A stretch of 23,108 bases of DNA from JBDRHL01 sp043816955. Lineage in GTDB: Bacteria; Planctomycetota; Phycisphaerae; Sedimentisphaerales; CAYZTY01. A program made the position numbers and the translations under genes. The notes under the pieces were generated by a model, which saw only the letters and a list, made by a program, of their open reading frames with translations, did not search any database and had not been told where the DNA came from. Shown here piece by piece: positions 16,440-23,108 of this stretch (positions are counted from its first letter, which is position 1; each line of letters begins with the position of its first letter). The stretch is taken from contig JBDRHL010000245.1 in the NCBI GenBank assembly GCA_043816955.1, forward strand, positions 1 to 23,108, in the 5' to 3' direction.

Positions 16440-17051
16440 TTACTTATTAAGGCCGTCCAGGCACAGCCTTGACCATGTCTCCAGCGTATCTCGTACCTCC
16501 TGTAATTCGTCATAGCTCATAAAATCCATCTGTGTAATCATCTGCTCCCGTCTGCTGACCTTAGCTGAGTCCAGCGTCCAGCAGTGCACAATCCCAAGAT
16601 GCACGCGCCCGACCTCGTTGGAGTCATCATTAAGCAGCCCGACTACCCGATCGGTATAGCTCGCTTCTACCGATACTTCCTCTGCCACTTCACGCTCAAC
16701 AGCGCATCGGTACACCTCACGAAAGTCCGTCCCGAACAAGGGGATTTCATCATCAGCAGGATTTATATGCCCTCCTATCCCGATGGACCTGTTCCCGACA
16801 AGCCTTCTCTCCCCGGCACGCTTGCCGCGCACGTAGCTGAGGTACCTGCCTTTGTGCCTCATGATCACATAGGGAATAAGCTGTTTATAAGTCGGGTCCG
16901 ATTCACCCTGTGATCGGGGTATAAAACACAGAACCCCCGGAGCAAAGAGCCTGCCAAGATAGCGATCCACATCGGAATTGAGTCCGTGGAACATCCCTGT
17001 CTGCTCAATGACTTTTCGCTCGACAACTAATACATATTCTTCACGGGCCAT
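16440..17051 (-). CDS. Nudix-like hydrolase
   Basis: Predicted 203-residue protein with a Nudix-like core. The glycine-rich SIGIGGHINPADDE (89-102) is followed, after an insertion, by the catalytic helix AVEREVAEEV (117-126) with Arg120, Glu121, Glu124 and Glu125. In standard Nudix boxes the two halves are closer together, so this is a variant with a loop inserted before the helix. Nudix enzymes cleave nucleoside diphosphates linked to another group; the substrate here is unknown. AAGGA lies 9 nt before the ATG. It follows the transporter gene by 41 nt and appears to be third in an MscS-MFS-Nudix run. After it come about 230 nt with no gene before the deacetylase start. Confidence 0.78.
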   Translation of the reverse strand: MAREEYVLVVERKVIEQTGMFHGLNSDVDRYLGRLFAPGVLCFIPRSQGESDPTYKQLIPYVIMRHKGRYLSYVRGKRAGERRLVGNRSIGIGGHINPADDEIPLFGTDFREVYRCAVEREVAEEVSVEASYTDRVVGLLNDDSNEVGRVHLGIVHCWTLDSAKVSRREQMITQMDFMSYDELQEVRDTLETWSRLCLDGLNK

Positions 17052-17092
17052 AAGGCGGTTCCTTTTCTCTATGCAGAATATATGCTCATAAA

Positions 17093-18469
17093 TTACTTTT
17101 TGCTCGCAGTTCGTCCGAATCGTATAAATGGACCGACCACACCGCGCAGCGGACGCGTCACCACCGCAAGAACCTGTGTTGTCGGCAGTTCCTTTTTTAA
17201 TTTAAGGCCGCGTCTCAGGTTGTGAGGCACGACAAACAGCGCCGCCGAGAGGATAAATAGTATCTGATAATTATTAAGATTCAACCCCCCGCTTTCAAGC
17301 CGGTAATTTTTCATCAATACCAGGAACATACCGCCGAACAGCGGTGCCGTCGCCAGCACCATGTTCGTAATTATGTTTATCACATTGATGTAGTACTGCT
17401 TGTGGGCTGGGACCGCATGCAGGATATATCGTGTCTGGGCTATCCCGTTGCCGCTGTTGAAAATGCTCCACCAGAAATACAGGACAAAAACAAGAACGCT
17501 GCCGAAAGGGCTTTTTTCCATCATTATCCACATCAAAGCTGCAATCATCATGCCCACGTGCGATATGCTGAAGACGGCACGGTTGCCGAAACGGTCGGCA
17601 AGCCTGCCCCAGAACTGCAGGGAGATAATCGCTCCCAGCCCCACCGTTACTGTCGAAGCGGCAAGAATGAATCCTTCAGAATAACCAAGGTCTTTGAGCA
17701 GTTTGATCTTGAAAGGCTCCGCTATCATCGCTGCGAACATGTAGGAACAGATATATATCAGCAGCTTTCGAAGGCGTACATCCGCAATAACGTGCATGAA
17801 GCGGGATAGAATGCTCGGGCTTCTGCGCCCTCTTCCTACCGGCGGTCTTTCGGACATGGGCAGAAAAGAGAAGCCTCGAACTATATACGCTGCAAAAGCG
17901 ATGCCGAAAAGCACTTCAAACTTCCACCATGCCGGATTATTGCCCAGAAGAATTGCCGCGATTACAGCGGTAATCACTCCCGCGCTTTGCCACACCACCC
18001 GTAATTTGCCAAAAAACCGCCCCGTTATTTCCTGTGGAACGTTGTCCTGCAGCAGAGGAAACCACCCTGCTGTGCCTAGTGAGTTGACTGTGTTCCTAAG
18101 CACCGTTGCGAGAAGGATAATCCAGAGGCAAAGCCTTGCTGAAAAATGCTCAACCAGAATCGGCAGAAGTAAAAAAGGGATCAAAAAAACCGTTGCAATC
18201 GAATACCATGATACCAGCACTCGAACTTTGCCAACCCGTTCAACGCTGGACATTGAAAAAGCCATGCAGAAAAACGGAATAATCGCTGCAAAGGCAAGAA
18301 ATCCCAGGAAAAGCTCACCCGCTCCGAGTTTCAGACAGATAAGTGTAAGCACATTGCCCCCCACGCACCATCCCGCTATTACCGTGCATGATGTGGTAAT
18401 CATCGCGAAATGCATTGTTCGCAGCCGTTGATCTTCTGTCAGCTCGAACTGATTAAAACTTTTGGGCAT
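17093..18469 (-). CDS. Major facilitator superfamily transporter
   Basis: Predicted 458-residue inner-membrane transporter with about 12 hydrophobic segments in two halves, split by a basic central loop near residues 205-225 (PPVGRGRRSPS). The MFS loop signature appears in the second half as WGRLADRFGNR (287-297); in the first half the equivalent loop is degenerate (SSVERVGKVRV). The substrate is not apparent. Its ATG overlaps the last base of the upstream MscS stop (TGATG), so translation of the two is coupled. The N-terminal 18 residues and the basic C-terminal 35 residues are cytoplasmic. Confidence 0.85.
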   Translation of the reverse strand: MPKSFNQFELTEDQRLRTMHFAMITTSCTVIAGWCVGGNVLTLICLKLGAGELFLGFLAFAAIIPFFCMAFSMSSVERVGKVRVLVSWYSIATVFLIPFLLLPILVEHFSARLCLWIILLATVLRNTVNSLGTAGWFPLLQDNVPQEITGRFFGKLRVVWQSAGVITAVIAAILLGNNPAWWKFEVLFGIAFAAYIVRGFSFLPMSERPPVGRGRRSPSILSRFMHVIADVRLRKLLIYICSYMFAAMIAEPFKIKLLKDLGYSEGFILAASTVTVGLGAIISLQFWGRLADRFGNRAVFSISHVGMMIAALMWIMMEKSPFGSVLVFVLYFWWSIFNSGNGIAQTRYILHAVPAHKQYYINVINIITNMVLATAPLFGGMFLVLMKNYRLESGGLNLNNYQILFILSAALFVVPHNLRRGLKLKKELPTTQVLAVVTRPLRGVVGPFIRFGRTASKK

Positions 18470-19611
18470 CAGTTTTCTTTCCTGATATACAGAGTCTGGC
18501 TTGGGAACGCGAATTCTATTTCAGCGTTTTCGAAGCGTTTCATAATCTCAAAGTTAATCTGTTCGTGAATTGCCTTGGCACCCCAGTAGTCGGCAGGCTT
18601 TACCCAGTAGCTGACGTATAGATTCAAAGACCAGTCGTTAAAGTCGCTAAAATAGACCCGCGGCGGCTTTTCCGGGTCGCGGTTAACTTCAGGCACTTCC
18701 GAGAGAATCTGTCTGATTATTTCGACGGCCTTTTTTGTCTTCTCAAATCCTGAGCCGTAGGTAATGGTGATATTGGCAGTTCGGCGGATAAAAGGCCTGC
18801 GGCCGATATTCTCGACCACCGAGTTGGCAATTGTGCTGTTGGGGATCGTAACGAGGTGTCCCTGAAGCGTCCGGATTCGCGTGCTTCGGAAGCCTACCTC
18901 CTCTACCGGGCCGGTATGGCCTTCAACCCGGATCATTTCGTCAACCTGGAAAGGCCTGTCGGCGAAGATCGTCAGTGAGCCGAAGAAATTGGCTATCGTA
19001 TCCTTTGCAGCCAGTGCTAAGGCTACGCCGCCCACGCCGGCACTTAAAAGGATTGAGCGGACACCGGCTTCGAGGATGTTGTCGGCGATGAACAAGGCTG
19101 CGACGATGGCGATCGTTATACGAAGTGACTTGCGTATAACCGGGACAAGCATGTCGTCAAGTTTTGTGGCTGTTTTTGCAACAACCCTGTTCAGGTAATA
19201 TTCCACCACGTCGACAAGGCGAAAAATGGCGTATGCAACGGCAATAGCAGCTACTGCAGAGGCGATTTTGTTCCAGTGCAGCTCAAGAGTCGTTCTGATG
19301 CCTTTTTCGTCGTCAAAGTAGAGGGGAATCTTGGCAAGGAAGATACCAAGGGCAAAAGCGGCTACCGCGATAGGTTTGCTCAGGCAGTGCAGAAATAACG
19401 TTGTTACGATTATGCCGTGCTTTTTCTCTTTGGCTTGTGCAGCGAGGCTGACCCAGAACTGGGCGATTCGGCCGGCGACCATGGTAATAAGGATTACCAG
19501 CAGGACAGCCAGGAGGCGCCAGATGGCGTTGCCTCTTATTATCTCATAACCGACGATTTTTTCCAGCCAGGAAACAATAGCCAAAGTGCTTATGCTTTGC
19601 AGAACAGCCAT
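18469..19611 (-). CDS. Small-conductance mechanosensitive channel (MscS family)
   Basis: Predicted 380-residue membrane channel that opens under membrane tension to release solutes during hypo-osmotic shock. About five membrane segments occur, the last two preceding the pore. The pore-lining helix is the Gly/Ala-rich stretch near 183-212 (SAGVGGVALALAAKD then TIANFFGS), followed by the beta domain FQVDEMIRVEGHTGPVEEVG (221-240) and TIPNSTIANSVVENIGRR, all classic for the family. A C-terminal alpha/beta vestibule completes it. GGAGA lies 7 nt before the ATG, and a sigma70-like promoter is visible upstream. It heads a coupled run with an MFS transporter and a Nudix-like gene. Confidence 0.93.
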   Translation of the reverse strand: MAVLQSISTLAIVSWLEKIVGYEIIRGNAIWRLLAVLLVILITMVAGRIAQFWVSLAAQAKEKKHGIIVTTLFLHCLSKPIAVAAFALGIFLAKIPLYFDDEKGIRTTLELHWNKIASAVAAIAVAYAIFRLVDVVEYYLNRVVAKTATKLDDMLVPVIRKSLRITIAIVAALFIADNILEAGVRSILLSAGVGGVALALAAKDTIANFFGSLTIFADRPFQVDEMIRVEGHTGPVEEVGFRSTRIRTLQGHLVTIPNSTIANSVVENIGRRPFIRRTANITITYGSGFEKTKKAVEIIRQILSEVPEVNRDPEKPPRVYFSDFNDWSLNLYVSYWVKPADYWGAKAIHEQINFEIMKRFENAEIEFAFPSQTLYIRKEN

Positions 19612-19650
19612 GGTTTTTCTCCAAAAAACTATAAAATTCGATAAACTGCG

Positions 19651-19679
19651 ATTTAACAGGCAAATGGGCTGTTGGTCAA
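19651..19679 (-). promoter_or_regulatory. Probable promoter of the mscS operon
   Basis: On the minus strand TTGACC (19679-19674, 5 of 6) is followed after 17 bp by TTAAAT (19656-19651, 4 of 6), about 40 nt before the MscS start codon. Confidence 0.4.
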
Positions 19680-19790
19680 GGAAGTTTGTAAGTTCGTTCG
19701 CAGGGTGATAGGCTGGTAAGAAAACAAGCAGGAAATAAAAGTAAAGAGAAATGAGGCTTGCGCGGGGGGAGTTATGTGGAAAATCTGGTC

Positions 19791-19826
19791 GGGAATTGGG
19801 GGTTTTGGGGGAGGTTTTGAGGGGGG
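19791..19826 (+). repeat. G-run cluster, possible G-quadruplex
   Basis: Four G-runs of 3, 5, 5 and 6 bases at 19791-19793, 19798-19802, 19807-19811 and 19821-19826, separated by AATT, TTTT and a 9-nt loop. The spacing suits a G-quadruplex on the plus strand, although the last loop is longer than the usual limit of seven. Confidence 0.45.
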
Positions 19827-20037
19827 TAATCTTCGTTTCTGGGCAGATATTAAGGGTTGGGCAGCGAAAAGGGGTGAATTTTTTGGGATTTGTTAGTCAT
19901 TTTTTGCGAAAAGTGCACATCTTTTTACCCAATTCTTACCCAGTTTTGTACTACTTTTATACCATTTTTTTGTTTTTTTTCGTGTTAAAATATAGCGATT
20001 TTGACGGTTGTGACGATTATATCGACCTGCGGGGATT

Positions 20038-20060
20038 GTTTGAATCCGGGGGATTCAAAC
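20038..20060. repeat. Perfect 10-bp inverted repeat with GGG loop
   Basis: Arms GTTTGAATCC (20038-20047) and GGATTCAAAC (20051-20060) around GGG. It is the strongest hairpin in the window. Downstream sequence is GATTTTGG rather than a clean T-run, so a terminator role is doubtful. Confidence 0.7.
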
Positions 20061-20158
20061 GATTTTGGATTTGCGATTTTGGATTTTGGATTGAGAGGTT
20101 TGGAGGTTTGTTAGGTGGTTCGGTTTCGCTCACCACTCATTTCGATTTTGGATTTTGG
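20061..20158 (+). repeat. GATTTTGG direct repeats
   Basis: The 16-mer CGATTTTGGATTTTGG occurs exactly at 20074-20089 and 20143-20158, with further partial copies from 20061. Between them GGTGG and CCACC-like arms flank TTCGGTTTCGCT. This looks like slippage-prone intergenic filler. Confidence 0.65.
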
Positions 20159-20197
20159 GTTAGGGATTAGGGGTTGGGGGTATAAAAAAATCAAAGA

Positions 20198-20520
20198 TTA
20201 AAAATCAAAAAGCAAAATTACAGAGCAAAAATCAAAAATGTTTTTTTCAGCAGTGCTCCTGTCCCTATTTCCCAGAATTTTGCTGGTGGGCAGAACGGGC
20301 CTTAAAGCGAGTGAGATAGCGACAAGTACAAAGGAAAAAAGTGTTGAAGATTGCTTCACTTCGTTTGCAATGACAATTTTTTTATGGGGACAGGTTGGGG
20401 GAAGAAAGGCGGTGAGGTGACGATAAGAAGAAACCCCCAGAACAAGTCTGGGGGCTAACTTTTGGGGGAAAGCATTGGCCTTGGTCGAAATGACAAATAC
20501 TTTTTCGCAAATCAAACCTG
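20198..20520. repeat. Mosaic of dispersed intergenic repeats (VIANEVKQS-type)
   Basis: On the minus strand this stretch reads as VIANEVKQS and similar strings, the well-known false translation of a dispersed repeat found in many unrelated bacterial genomes. The core is a hairpin with arms ATTGC (20350-20354) and GCAAT (20367-20371) around TTCACTTCGTTT, followed by TGAC. A second unit near 20485-20495 ends GGTCGAAATGAC. These are non-coding repeats, not a protein gene. Confidence 0.65.
20434..20454 (-). terminator. Hairpin with U-rich tail, possible terminator
   Basis: Perfect 8-bp arms CCCCCAGA (20434-20441) and TCTGGGGG (20447-20454) with loop ACAAG. Read on the minus strand it is followed by TTTCTTCTT, suiting an intrinsic terminator for the minus-strand block ending at 20621. 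It may instead be part of the dispersed repeat mosaic. Confidence 0.45.
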
Positions 20521-20620
20521 GGCGGGGGGAAAATTTTGTTTCAACATATAAATAGATGAGTAGGTGTCTGACCCGAATGGCGGTGATTTGTTCGGTTGCA
20601 AAACAATAGTGATTTCTTTA

Positions 20621-21037
20621 TCAGGAAAAGTCTCCGGTTATACAAGTTGCTCTGCCTGTTGTAGGGATAACCTTCAAACTATATGTTCCGTTTTTTTCAG
20701 GATTTTCATCATAAGGAACAGGGAATATTATGCTGTAGTCAACACATTCATGTGGCTCCAAACGTATTTTATCCTTATGCTGTATTTGGTTGTACAGGCG
20801 GGAGTTATTGATGTTAACAAGAATATCCTTTATGTAAATAATCGAATTAGTACGATTTGTAAGTTGGAGTTTTGCCCAATAACGTGAAGGGGGTGGATCA
20901 ATAATTATAACTGAACTGTCAGGATTGTTCTCAATCAAGCTATAACGAAAACAGTTGACTTCAACAACAACAGATGGGCGAAGCTTTGAAAACGATTTGA
21001 AAATAAGTTCTAAACTTTTGATCAGGACATCCCACAT
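20621..21037 (-). CDS. Hypothetical protein
   Basis: Predicted 138-residue soluble protein that I do not recognise. There is no signal peptide or membrane segment. From about residue 36 the sequence alternates hydrophobic strands and turns (SSVIIIDPPPSRYWAKLQLTN, then SIIYIKDILVNINNS, then VDYSIIFPVPYD), which suggests a small beta-sandwich. AGGA lies 9-10 nt before the ATG. It is the last gene of the AT-rich minus-strand block, 57 nt after the GIY-YIG gene, so it probably belongs to the same transcript. Base composition is clearly richer in A and T than the biosynthetic genes further left, consistent with an acquired segment. Confidence 0.6.
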   Translation of the reverse strand: MWDVLIKSLELIFKSFSKLRPSVVVEVNCFRYSLIENNPDSSVIIIDPPPSRYWAKLQLTNRTNSIIYIKDILVNINNSRLYNQIQHKDKIRLEPHECVDYSIIFPVPYDENPEKNGTYSLKVIPTTGRATCITGDFS

Positions 21038-21094
21038 AAATGTTGTTCCTATGTAATCGGTTTTTTCAATGATGACGATTTCGTCACGTGGGTT

Positions 21095-21811
21095 TTATTT
21101 TCCTTTTCTCAAGTTGTCGATATAAACGAGTTCACGGTTTTTATCTTTATATTTCCAGAACCTCCAGCCGTTCATTGTCCTTTTCTTTGTAATTGCTAAT
21201 CCTGCCAATGAAGGGCTATCGAATATTTCGCCGTTTACTTTGATTCGACCATTTGAATAAACCCATGCCTTATATTCTTTGCCTTTATAATTGGCATAGA
21301 TTACTTTCCCTTCCGGGAAATATCCTTGCAAAGGTCTCTTGTCGGATTTCTTAAACTTCCTTTTTTTAATTTTGCCGACAGGCCTGATTTTACTGCCGAT
21401 TATCCCATCTAATTGTTTTTCCCATTCATCCTTGAGCCTGCTTTTCAACAAAGGCCTTAAATCTTTTGACTGTTTAAGCTTACCTCTTACTATGTTTCCT
21501 TTCGGGTAAGCGATTCTAAGCACCAGAGATTCAATTTCCTTTATATGGTCTTCTTTACGGATAATGTAAAGGCTGAAATGTGTCCATTTATTCTGATGCC
21601 TGTCTTTGTTGTGAGAGTTTATCCTGCCCTTTAAGTTTCTTGCAAGACCAACATAGTAAAGCCTATCTTTTTTAAAAAGAGCATATATTCCCTGATGGCC
21701 TTTTATTATGTCGGTAATGACCGAACTGAAATCATCAAAAACCTTTGCGCCTATTTTTTCAAGATGTCCTGCTATAATTGCCCTTGCCTTATGTTTTTTC
21801 CTTCTCGCCAT
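21095..21811 (-). CDS. GIY-YIG nuclease-domain protein with RAMA/DUF4357-like C-terminus
   Basis: Predicted 238-residue protein. Residues about 38-101 form a GIY-YIG nuclease domain: GIYALF (41-46), YYVGLARNLKGR (52-63) with the conserved arginine region, and Glu94 in the C-terminal helix (metal ligand in the family). Residues about 162-235 contain KGKEYKAWVYSNGRIKVNG and a segment ending NGWRFWKY, resembling RAMA or DUF4357 domains often attached to restriction or modified-DNA-binding proteins. A very basic linker (KIKKRKFKKSDKR) joins them. AGGAGG lies 8 nt before the ATG, the best ribosome site in the window. The neighbouring methyltransferase-endonuclease gene supports a role in DNA restriction or recognition of modified DNA. 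Activity is inferred. Confidence 0.82.
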   Translation of the reverse strand: MARRKKHKARAIIAGHLEKIGAKVFDDFSSVITDIIKGHQGIYALFKKDRLYYVGLARNLKGRINSHNKDRHQNKWTHFSLYIIRKEDHIKEIESLVLRIAYPKGNIVRGKLKQSKDLRPLLKSRLKDEWEKQLDGIIGSKIRPVGKIKKRKFKKSDKRPLQGYFPEGKVIYANYKGKEYKAWVYSNGRIKVNGEIFDSPSLAGLAITKKRTMNGWRFWKYKDKNRELVYIDNLRKGK

Positions 21812-21831
21812 TTTATAGCCCTCCTAAATCT

Positions 21832-21912
21832 TCAATCTTTTTTCAAGTCCCTTATAATAATCATTTCACGGACGATAATTTCGTAAAGGTTCAAAAGGTC
21901 TTTCTTTTTCAT
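21832..21912 (-). CDS. Possible 26-residue small ORF
   Basis: A short frame lying entirely between the methyltransferase stop (24 nt upstream) and the GIY-YIG start (20 nt downstream). It begins MKKKDLLNLYEIIVREM and ends RDLKKD, giving a charged amphipathic helix that looks protein-like. There is no clear ribosome site before its ATG, so expression would depend on coupling to the upstream gene. It may instead be the remnant of a larger gene. Confidence 0.3.
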   Translation of the reverse strand: MKKKDLLNLYEIIVREMIIIRDLKKD

Positions 21913-21936
21913 ATCAAGGCCAATTGCCGTTTATTT

Positions 21937-22857
21937 CTAAGCCAGTTTGTAGGCGATTTGTTCTTCTAAAATATCTTTGACGGTCAGGGCTATAATAGTC
22001 TTGCCGGTTTTTTTGAAGAATGATTGTATTTCGGTCACAGCATCGGATGAGAAGTCGAAGGAAACGAAAAAGCCTTTTGTGCGGTCTTCGCGCATCATAA
22101 CAGCTTCGAAAGAATCGATGTCGGGTCTGCCTACTTTGTCTTTTTGCTTTACCTGGATGGGATACCAGATGTCCATAAAATCAAGCTCGCCTTCGGTTTT
22201 TTTAGGGGTGGCAGAGACGGGATAAATCCGGCCATCAATTCCCATATCGCCGACCTGTGCTTTATTTGGGATGCCGCCGAGTGCGATAACAGCCCAGTTT
22301 TCAAATTCAAAGGGCGGGATTTCTCTAAGCTGCTTTTCAGTCCAGGGCAGGTCACGGACGACAAAGCCGCGTCCGATTCGCCAGAGTTTTTCATCTTCTT
22401 TGAGATGGCAGACATCGCGGAGACGCTTGGCCATTACACGGCAGGCGGTCGGTGAGATGTCAATGCCGATCCATTGGCGCCCCAGATTTTCAGCAGCGAC
22501 TAATGCGGTGCCGCAGCCGCAAAAGGCATCGAGAATAATATCGTTTTCATTCGAGCTTGCTTTTATTATGCGGTCAAGAAGCGCAAGAGGTTTTTGGGTG
22601 GGATAACCAAGACGTTCCCTCGCATTTGAACTCAAGGCTTCTATATCATCCCATAGTGTTTGCACGGCGACACCTTTGCCCGAATCAAGATATAACTTGC
22701 GTCTCGGCACAACACCAGGTTTCCGTTGCACTACCAATCCTTGGTCTATCAACTGCTGCATCTTCTCCCGCGAATATCGCCAATAAGCGGTTACACCCAT
22801 TACTTCATATTTTGGGTTTCCCTTTGCGCCGCCGCCTGGGCCAGTCATGCTTATCAA
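21937..22857 (-). CDS. 5'-truncated DNA methyltransferase fused to an Mrr-like endonuclease domain
   Basis: About 306 residues remain if counted from a TTG at 22857. Homology-like sequence continues upstream in frame to about 22980 (FFYTKSYKNTFHQIFKDY) but has no start codon there. The first part is the C-terminal half of an amino-methyltransferase of the N6-adenine/N4-cytosine type: WRYSREKM, GYPTQKP, then AdoMet motif I as DAFCGCGT (110-117) and GIDIS. The catalytic motif IV (DPPY-like), which precedes these in this order of motifs, is missing. From about 180 an Mrr-like PD-(D/E)XK nuclease domain follows: GDMGIDGR (203-210, Asp208) and IQVKQ (234-238, Lys237). Fusions of this kind are single-chain restriction-modification enzymes. 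As it stands it probably cannot methylate; it may be a pseudogene. Confidence 0.75.
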   Translation of the reverse strand: MISMTGPGGGAKGNPKYEVMGVTAYWRYSREKMQQLIDQGLVVQRKPGVVPRRKLYLDSGKGVAVQTLWDDIEALSSNARERLGYPTQKPLALLDRIIKASSNENDIILDAFCGCGTALVAAENLGRQWIGIDISPTACRVMAKRLRDVCHLKEDEKLWRIGRGFVVRDLPWTEKQLREIPPFEFENWAVIALGGIPNKAQVGDMGIDGRIYPVSATPKKTEGELDFMDIWYPIQVKQKDKVGRPDIDSFEAVMMREDRTKGFFVSFDFSSDAVTEIQSFFKKTGKTIIALTVKDILEEQIAYKLA

Positions 22858-23108
22858 TTGATACCGCCGCCCGTCAGGTTCGGTGTGTTTGTAAAAGGTT
22901 TTTATGTAATCTTCTGAATAGTCTTTGAAGATTTGATGGAATGTATTTTTATAGCTCTTGGTATAAAAGAAAAGGGGGTATCTCCTTAGCTCCAGTTGGC
23001 TCTATATATTGTGCATTTCAGATTTTGGCTGTCGCTCATGTTTGAGAAGCCGTCCGTAAGTCATCGGCTCCACAGATACTGCCTGCTGTAGTAGTCGATA
23101 AAAAAGCT
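22858..23108 (-). other. Junction upstream of the truncated methyltransferase
   Basis: On the minus strand the methyltransferase frame stays open to a TAG at 23004-23002, but family resemblance ends near 22980. Beyond that the sequence is unlike the expected N-terminal half. A frame entering from the window edge reads SFFIDYYSRQYLWSR and stops with TGA (23063-23061), overlapping an ATG (ATGA). That ATG opens a 20-codon frame ending at the same TAG. AAGGAG occurs at about 22984-22989 without a start codon behind it. Confidence 0.4.

Larger units (their letters stand above)
19680..20620. other. Repeat-rich non-coding region of strong strand asymmetry
   Basis: About 940 nt with no credible gene. 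From about 19750 to 20180 the plus strand is rich in G and T and poor in C, with a G-run cluster, a poly-T stretch (19965-19980), a perfect hairpin and GATTTTGG repeats. From about 20181 to 20240 it flips to A-rich sequence made of repeated AAAATCAAAA-like units. Dispersed repeat pieces follow to about 20520. Frames open here only because of low complexity. Confidence 0.7.

Noticed and set aside
17796..18431. Plus-strand frame of 211 codons
   Set aside because: Antisense shadow of the MFS transporter; composition typical of reverse-frame noise.
19751..20170. Plus-strand frame of 139 codons in the repeat island
   Set aside because: Low-complexity product of the G/T-rich repeats; no domain and no ribosome site.
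20198..20515. Minus-strand frame of 105 codons reading VIANEVKQS
   Set aside because: Known false translation of a dispersed repeat, not a gene.
21073..21086. Palindrome TGACGA-TT-TCGTCA upstream of the 138-residue protein gene
   Set aside because: Six-bp arms in an intra-operon gap without promoter or partner regulator; not enough to call an operator.
23002..23004. TAG in the methyltransferase frame as a read-through or pyrrolysine codon
   Set aside because: Family resemblance already ends downstream of the TAG, near 22980, so read-through would not restore the missing N-terminal half.

Overview
The window looks like a chromosomal segment of a planctomycete, most likely a Phycisphaerae/Sedimentisphaerales-type bacterium. 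The strongest clues are the secreted polysaccharide-deacetylase-like protein ending in a duplicated dockerin-like calcium-loop domain (13901-16210) and the DksA-like protein with an incomplete zinc knuckle and an acidic tail (13395-13904). Both styles are common in that group. This is inference from protein style; there is no rRNA or other marker gene. I see no tRNA, rRNA or CRISPR array.

Left part, plus strand (1-7109): a class I aspartate-type aminotransferase with its own sigma70-like promoter. Next come an ECF sigma factor with a translationally coupled, single-pass probable anti-sigma factor, then a polytopic GT-C-like membrane protein coupled to a DPM1-like GT2 glycosyltransferase. A lone PilT-family ATPase follows. 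The GT2/GT-C pair suggests a polyprenyl-phosphate-sugar donor made on the cytoplasmic face and used by a membrane transferase.

Middle part, minus strand (12878 down to 7127): two functional blocks with almost no gaps. First is a polyamine operon: pyruvoyl-dependent arginine decarboxylase, agmatinase, then a deoxyhypusine-synthase-family enzyme, probably a homospermidine-type synthase. The second block is a NusG/RfaH-like elongation factor, UDP-glucose dehydrogenase, a small membrane protein and a UDP-glucuronate-4-epimerase-like enzyme. This second block would supply UDP-GlcA and UDP-GalA for an exopolysaccharide. A divergent TetR-like helix-turn-helix fragment, preceded by a palindrome, sits just upstream of the polyamine operon.

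Right-centre (13395-19611): the DksA-like gene converges on, and overlaps by 4 nt, the secreted deacetylase/dockerin gene. A minus-strand run of MscS channel, MFS transporter and Nudix-like protein follows.

Right end (19612-23108): about 1 kb of non-coding DNA with strong strand asymmetry. It holds a G-run cluster, a 10-bp perfect hairpin, GATTTTGG repeats and dispersed intergenic repeats. Beyond it is an AT-richer accessory block on the minus strand: a 5'-truncated DNA methyltransferase fused to an Mrr-like endonuclease domain, a possible 26-residue ORF, a GIY-YIG nuclease with a RAMA/DUF4357-like C-terminus, and an unknown protein. This looks like a restriction-modification or defence locus that has been partly broken.
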